Shown here: one piece after another, positions 57,611-64,000 of the stretch
Position numbering within the stretch: the stretch's first letter is position 1
Layout of the letters: every line of letters begins with the position of its first letter
Source: Tetraselmis striata
Lineage: Eukaryota; Chlorophyta; Chlorodendrophyceae; Chlorodendrales; Chlorodendraceae
Direction: 5' to 3'
NCBI GenBank assembly: GCA_006384855.1
Contig: VCJN01003089.1
Coordinates: 1-64,000, forward strand
Length of the DNA: 64,000 nt
The notes under the pieces: generated by a model
What the model was told of the DNA's origin: nothing
Database searches by the model: none
Seen by the model: the letters and a program-made list of their open reading frames with translations, nothing else
Program-made: the position numbers and the translations under genes

Positions 57611-60600
57611 ATGTTCCTCTCGGAGGATAGCCTGCTGGATGGGCCGCCTAGCTCGCCCAACCGGCAGTCCCACCCCAGCCGCCCTGCGAGTGCCAGGTGC
57701 GACGAAGGGCCCCACGCGGCTTTGGGGACCACATCCCGCTTGCCCGCCAACCCGCCCACCGATGTATCCAGCCCATCGACGGCTAGGAGGCGAGGCGCGT
57801 GCCCGGGGCACGCTTTATCGCGTGCTCAAGTCCCCACGTACAACCCACCCGAATGTACTCACTCCGGCCTGGACAGACCTAATGGCCGAAAACACGAGGG
57901 CGCAGTGGTTTATATGGTATACATTTGCTGTCGTACTGTCGGTAGGGAGAGCAATCACATGGGCTGGTGGCGTGGGGAGCCCACAGGGGGGGGGGGGGGG
58001 GGGGGGGTTCTAGGCAGTCGTGTCACTTGAAGTGTTGCCATGGATGCATACCCCAACTGCATCACCTATAGGGCGCTGCCTATGCCACGCCGAACGCTGC
58101 AATCCATCTCCGACCTGCACCATGTTTCGGCACCTGCGACATCGGCATCAACACTTGTTGGGGCTCCCCTAGTCGCCGCCACAATCAATGGTCAGGGAAC
58201 ACCCCTCGCTGGCATAGCAGCAATAGGGTTGCTGGATGGCTGAGCCCAACCCTCCCCCCCCCCCCCCCCTTTTCCCCTCCCCTCCCATTCTTCCCCACCA
58301 CCACCATCCGCATCGTGCAGGCGCCGCAGCGGCAGCACTGGTTCGCCAGGGACGCCGCCAGGCATGCCGCCGAGCATTTCGCCACCGGACGGCGACAGCC
58401 GGCAGGTGTACAGCCCCGGCAGCCAGCGCGACCCTGGGTCGCGTCCAGGCACCGCCAGCCTGCCGGTTCGCCCTGTCTCTGCGGCCAGCTGGAACCGCGC
58501 CATGACAAGTGAGCCCCCCTCCACCCCCCCCCCCCCCCCCCTCCCCTCCCCATCCGCAGTTCCTGGTGCTGCTGCCCCGCCCGCTGCCGCCGGCTGGCCC
58601 TCTTGCGCACCTGTGCCTGACCCTACGCCCCCCCCTCCCCCCTTGTGCCGCCACCCAGGCAATCGCTACGCAGACCAGGGAGACGGGGGCGGCCTGGGGG
58701 GCGACGTTCTGGCGGACCCCGCACCCCGCCCGCCAGGAAGCGCCAACGTCGGCCAGGTGAGCCGCGGCCAGGCAACAGCCGTAGCGAGGGGTGCGATCCA
58801 CTGCTCTAGTGGTTGCTAAGTACCTAACAACGAAATGTCTCTATACTATGACACACAAAACTTGCGATACATATAAAATGTATACACATAAAATACATAT
58901 ACAACACATGCAATATGTCGATGCTCTGTTATATACATTACGTATGGTGCTGTATACATATACAATACATGTAATTTGTCGCTTCTCTGCTAGATGCTGC
59001 TATGCCGTGGGATGCCGCGGGGGGGGGGGGGGGGGATCCCTTTGGATTAAGCGGGGGTAGGGGCGGTGCCCCTCGCGATCTCCCTACACAAACCGGAGGA
59101 TGGGTGCCAAAGGCTGGGGACACAGTATTGCAGGAGGGCTTAGCCCACGAGGAATCACTGTACCATCCGCTGGGAGGGGGGGGGGGGGGGGGGGGTAAGG
59201 CACCTGGCCTTGAGAGGGCAGCATGCAACGGGCAATGGGCAAGCAGCCGACCCCATGCAGGGTCATGTCAGCCGGACCGTTAGACAAATAGCCTGCTTTG
59301 CTTTGAAGAAACTAGCAGGAATAAAGTTGTAAGAAAATTCAAATTTCAAGTTTGGTTTGCTAAGGATTAGGGAAGAGGGCCAGTGGAGTTGAAGGGGGCG
59401 GGGGGAGGTGGGACGGGGGTGGGGGTAGCCCTCAGCGGGTGGCTGACTGCTGAAGTGTGTGCTTGCAGGACTCCCAGTCGGCACAGATGCGGTTGCAGCA
59501 GCAACGCAACATGGCGCAGCAGAAGCGCATGGAGCGCCTGCAGGCACGACCCTCCCCCACACCCTCCCCCGGCAGCGCCATGCCCCCGCCGCGGCAATGC
59601 CGGCAAGAGGGTGGCCAGACCCTCCACGCCCAGCAGGCGCTCACACCCCAAGGGTACGCTGCTCCTCGCAGGGCGGCAGCATTGTGCACCAGAACCTGTC
59701 GCCCGCGCGACCCGGCTCGTCTGCGGGCCGGGCGGGCTCCTCCGCTGGGCGGCGCCCGGGCACCGCGCAATCGCGCGCCGGCGGCCTCAACAACATGTCC
59801 AACCTGAACGCGGCGCTGAACAGCCAGCCGCCGTCGCAGGGGTGCCCCCCCCCCCCCCCCCCCCCTTCCACGCGCTCATTTCCATTGCCATCCATAGACA
59901 AGGCGGAAGGATGGCATTCATGGAAGGGCATAATTTGTGGCTCAGTGTACAAGCATAAGAACCTGGCTCATTTGAAAGGGTGAAACCTGGAAAGTTCATT
60001 CATATATACTTGTGCAAAGCGTCGCTCTAGAAACCATTCCAACAACTGGTGGCGTCACTTTGCTCCAAAACCATGGTGGTCGCGGGGACGCTTGCGTACA
60101 CCGTATCCTGTTATTATACCAACACCCGGATACCCATTCTGTATCATTTGGTTCTCACAGAATAGCATCTCCTCCTTGCCCCTCCCTCTCCCCCTCTCAC
60201 GCGCGCTCTGCAGATCCCCCCCCCCCCTTCCCCCACACCCAATATCCAGCCGGCCAGCCAAAGGAGGGTGCTGGCCTGCAGCTCCCCCACCCCCCCTCCT
60301 CCCCCTCCGGCATGCTGATTGTAGTTGCTAACCTAGGGAGCCGCCCACCCGCCCGCGCGCAGGACATGACGCAGAGCTCCAACAATTCCTGGAGCAGCGC
60401 CACGTCTGCCAGGACGTCAGCGCCGGAAGACACCCGGGTGAGTACCCGCTCCTCCCCCCCTCCCCCCCTCCCCCGTCCGCTTTCCTGCCGCCCTGTGCCC
60501 TTGTCTTATGCCAGCCCTGCCCAGCCTTAATATTCCTCCTGTACATGCGCCTTATCCGTGGCTTGCGGTCTACCGGCCCCACAGGCGCAGGAGGTGGCGC

Positions 60601-63407
60601 GCGACCTCGCCAAGAAGGGCCTGGCCAGCTCCTACGACCCCACGGAAGGGCAGCAGTCCCACCTCTCCGCCACCACCTCGGTGCGCCCCCCCCCCCCCCC
60701 CCCCATCCCCCCGCCTGCCCCCCTTCTTCTCAATAACGCAGCCGTGCACGCACTCCCACAAAACCCTCACCTCCTACAGAGTGGGTGGTTATCACTTTAG
60801 TGCCCTGTGTGAACGATCGCTGCACGTGAATTAGTTGGCATGCTTTCCGCTGGAGAATAAAGGCACAGATGGTTTCGGAGCAGCCATGGTTTCGGCGCCT
60901 CACAGCTTTGCAATGCTCCGAAACCAAGTTATTCTGGCTACTGACCGGGGCACATTGCGCACGGTGTGCTGCGCAGCCAGCGCCCGCGCCCCCGCTGTCG
61001 CTCGACCTGTCCGACATGCGCTCCTTTCTCATGAAGCCAGGCGCGCGCGAGCGGCCCGTGCAGTGCTACATCGTGCGGGACCGCACCTCCGCCAAGATGT
61101 ACCCGTGCTACACGCTCTACATGCAGGACAACGACCGCTTCATGCTGTCGGCGCGTAAGCGCAAGAAGGTATGCGGCGCCGGGCGGGTTGGTTGGGGCGG
61201 ATATCCCCGGCGCAATTTGCGCTGCGGTGTGACATCTTTGCGGCCAAGACTATGACTGTCACAGCGGGGGAACAGTGACAGCATTTTCCTTCTGCGCCCC
61301 CTCTCCCGCCCTCCCTGCTCTACTTGCAGTCCAAAACCAGCAACTACCTGATCAGCCTGGACGAGGAGGACACCTCGCGCAACAGCGGCAACTACTTTGG
61401 CAAGCTGCGCTCCAACTTTGTGGGCACGGAGTTCACGCTCTTTGACAAGGGCGCCAAGCCGGGGAAGAGCGACAACACGGTGCGTGCGCCCCGGAGGCGC
61501 AGAGCCTCAGGCGGGGCCAGGGGGCTGGCCTGCTGGCCGTGGCGGCTGTGGCGGCCAGGCGCGGCATGTCGGGTTTTTGGGTTAGGGTTTAGGCTTAGGG
61601 TTTAGTAATTTAGGTTTTGAGTAAAACCCTAGAATCCTAAACATAATCCTAAAGGCCATAGGGCCCGGCAGGTGCTGGCAAAATTTACCTCTACATGGAA
61701 ATGGAATAGTATGACATATACCCTACCATAAAAGTCCAGGTTGCCTCTACCCGAATGCAAAGATTAATGGAATATTCTGCCAGAAGACCGTACTTTGCAT
61801 GTGCTACAGACATTGTCCAACAGCGTTGCAGTTTAAAGCCAGTCTGTGATGCCATAATAGCGACATGTTCCATTTGCGCTTTGTCATGTTTCTTCTGTCG
61901 ATGCGATTTCGTGTCATTTCATGTTTGGGTGGTTGGGCTTCGCTTGGTGGGAACTAATGCGGCTCAGAGTTTCTAAGCTTCCAGGTTTTATGTTTTAGGG
62001 ATGACCAACCCGGGGTCCATGGTGAAGTAGTTAAGCCACAGCGATGCCCTAACTCCCCCCCCCTCCCCACCACCACCACCACCACCACCCTGAATGTCGC
62101 TTCAACCCGGGGTCCATGGTGAAGTAGTTCAGCCACAGCGATGCCCTAACTCCCCCCCCTCCCCACCACCACCACCACCACCACCACCCTGAATGTCGCT
62201 TTGCGCCAGGTGGGGGTGAGCCAGATGTCCACCCGCTGCGAGATAGGCTCGGTGATGTACCAATACAACGTCATGGGCGTACGAGGGCCGCGCAAGATGA
62301 CAGCATGCATCCCGGTGGTGGACGCCAGCGGCCGCCGCCAGGTGTTCACAGCAAGTGAGTGCGCCGACACCCTTCTCGCGCCCCCCCGTGAGTCGCTTGT
62401 GGGTGCCAGCACCTTGCAAAGTGTGTTGCATTCACTATCAACACATGCTGCTGCGTGCGGACAAAGTTAAGCGCAAAAATTGGACATTTTACACATGATG
62501 GCATCAGTGTGCGACAGAATCCATGTGATTATTGGAAAAACATTACATGCTTGTAAGGTGTAGTTGGAGGTTTCGGAGGCTGTGTTGCAGCATCATTAGC
62601 CAAGGGTTTGAGCTAGCGGACTGAGTGGTGAGCGCTGCTGTGGAGCGCAGATGGTGACGAGGAGGAGGAGGACGAGGAGGACCAGCAGGAGAACAAGTTG
62701 ATGTCTAAGGGCAAGGACATCCAGGAGGGCAACATCCTGTCCTGGTGAGACCCAGTGATGCCCCCCCCCCCCCCCCCCCCCCCCCCCACTTCCCTACCGG
62801 CCTCCTCTTGAGCGCCCCTTTCTGTGCCGCGTTGAGCGTGGAACCATCCTCACCCCTGTCTTAACCCCATACCCCCATCATCACCCCTGACGGCACCATT
62901 CTGAGTCATGCCCCATGTCCCCTCCGTCATGCGGTCCGCAGCTTCAAGAGGGGCAGCAGCGAGGGGTTGGTCGTGATGAAGAACAAGCCGCCTAAGTGGA
63001 ATGAGTCGCTGGGCGCGTACTGCCTCAATTTCAACGGGCGCGTGACGCACGCGAGCGTGAAGAACTTCCAGCTGGTGTCAGAGGACGACGAGGACCACGT
63101 GATTCTGCAGTTTGGCAAGGTGCGCCATGCGCTCTTGCCGCTGTCACGGTTCCCCACCCTCCTGACAGTGTCTTCTAATGTTTAGCACAACGTACAGAGT
63201 CAAAATTGTGCTAGGGAGGGTGCGGACCCGCCACGCCTTGCCTCCCCCTCTGTCCACAAATACACTGACGGTCCGTCTCCTGTGCATTAACCCTTATTCC
63301 AGGTCGGCAAGGACACCTTCACGATGGACTTTGCGTGGCCCATCTGCGCCATGCAGGCGTTCTGCATTTGCCTGACTTCCTTTGACAACAAGTTGGCGTG
63401 CGAATAG
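57611..63407 (+). CDS. Tubby-like protein, about 13 exons
   Basis: Exons: 57611-57696, 58321-58508, 58659-58756, 59469-about 59544 (or 59610), 59672-about 59841, 60363-60437, 60585-60680, 60977-61168, 61330-61479, 62210-62354, 62651-62744, 62942-63119, 63303-63407. The phases of exons 1-3 and 6-13 join cleanly; exits from exons 4 and 5 are unresolved. The N-terminal third is Ser/Gly/Pro-rich and disordered ([18 protein letters not shown]). The Tubby barrel starts near [20 protein letters not shown] and has the hallmark blocks [55 protein letters not shown] and the C-terminus [17 protein letters not shown]. Tubby domains bind phosphoinositides and deliver membrane cargo, often to cilia. An acidic insert ([13 protein letters not shown]) splits the barrel. 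There is no F-box, unlike plant TULPs. Confidence 0.9.
61576..61604 (+). repeat. Interstitial telomere-like repeats
   Basis: 'gggttagggtttaggcttag' and 'ggtttag' form about four TTTAGGG-like units inside a Tubby intron, followed by the reverse-type 'aaaccctag' near 61625. Confidence 0.75.
62008..62199 (+). repeat. 98 bp tandem duplication at an intron 3' end
   Basis: Two copies (about 62008-62105 and 62106-62199) of a unit starting 'acccggggtccatggtgaag' and ending in a C run, (CAC)n and 'ctgaatgtcgctt'. The second copy abuts the acceptor ttgcgccag of Tubby exon 10, so the duplication doubles the polypyrimidine tract. Confidence 0.88.
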
Positions 63408-64000
63408 GGCGGCCGGGGCATGGGTTTCTTAGCAGACGAGCAGCCCGCCACCGCCGCTAAAATCCGCATGCGCTGTTGCCGATGGTGAAACTATCGTCCC
63501 ATTTATAACACCCATTAATCACAACAAATCATTGGTCAGCATGCGCATGCCAGCTAATCCGCAGCACGCAGCTTGCTCACAGCCCCCAAACCCCCAAAAT
63601 AGCCGCCATCCACTCGCAGCACGCAGCCAACTCACAGCTGGTACGCCCTAACCCCGTTCTATGTGTCCATGGGTACCTACTAGAGGCGGCGGGAGTACCG
63701 GGTTGCGGTCTCAGCACTCCCAGATGGCGTGCTGATGGGTGGTGGTGATGCGATGGTGGGCTATAACCGACCGCGCAACCACGTACAGCCTCGTATGTTT
63801 AGTACTTTGTGCCTTAGCTCAGCTCCAGTGGCTAGCTCACCAACCACCCCGTAACTTCAAATAGTGCTGCATTGGACCTTCGACCCCCCCCCTCAGACTA
63901 CACTCCCCTTGCAAATGTCGCCCCAAGTCGCCCTACTTTCACTTTTCACTCATTTGCAGTGATATATCATGACATTTACGGTATGTTACGGACCTCAAAA
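63408..64000. other. No gene seen
   Basis: 3' flank of the Tubby-like gene. A short repeated phrase 'cgcagcacgcag' occurs at 63561 and 63617. No further gene to the window end. Confidence 0.45.

Noticed and set aside
1..64000. CRISPR array, rRNA or bacterial operon
   Set aside because: No regularly spaced short repeats with unique spacers, no rRNA-like sequence, and spliced genes throughout.

Overview
This window is nuclear DNA from an intron-rich, GC-rich eukaryote, most likely a microbial alga or related protist. The evidence is multi-exon genes with GT-AG and some GC-AG introns, a proline-threonine stalk of a type common in algal surface proteins, algal-type telomere-like (TTTAGGG) units in one intron, a tRNA-derived SINE family and many degenerate transposable elements. 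The lineage is not fixed by anything I can see; GC donors would fit haptophytes or dinoflagellates, but that is only a hint. About a third of the window is genes and the rest is repeats.

Layout. 1-1190: a 540 bp foldback element with a 70 bp perfect palindrome at its core. 1195-5060: a segmental duplication carrying dead fragments of an endonuclease/exonuclease/phosphatase (EEP) gene and a SINE. 5745-8005: a broken transposase on the minus strand. 8156-9443: unrecognised minus-strand ORFs. 10427-13196: a two-exon gene for a TIR / Cys-rich repeat / transmembrane / Pro-rich stalk / WD40 protein, the most striking gene here. 13816-17430: the second copy of the duplicated block, overlapping the 3' end of an intact 12-exon EEP gene (22966 down to 16413). 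23.5-32 kb: degenerate retroelement-like DNA with repeated termini. 32-38 kb: LINE 3' fragments flanking a coiled-coil gene and an intact MTFP1-like mitochondrial gene. 38-52 kb: SINEs, microsatellites, a dispersed 0.85 kb repeat, degenerate ORFs, a coiled-coil gene and a third LINE fragment. 52.5-64 kb: a gene-rich end with a sulfotransferase, a multi-pass membrane protein and a complete Tubby-like gene.

The genes do not form an operon-like unit. Two themes link them. First, introns on both strands tend to carry long poly-C tracts (read in the sense direction) just after the 5' splice site, and at least one duplication breakpoint falls in such a tract. Second, the TIR-TM-WD40 protein has near-identical WD40 blades that differ mainly at predicted surface positions. 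This resembles fungal HET-type recognition proteins and suggests a membrane-bound recognition receptor with a predicted NAD-cleaving cytosolic domain. Its seventh blade is cut by a TGG-to-TAG change, so this allele may be truncated.
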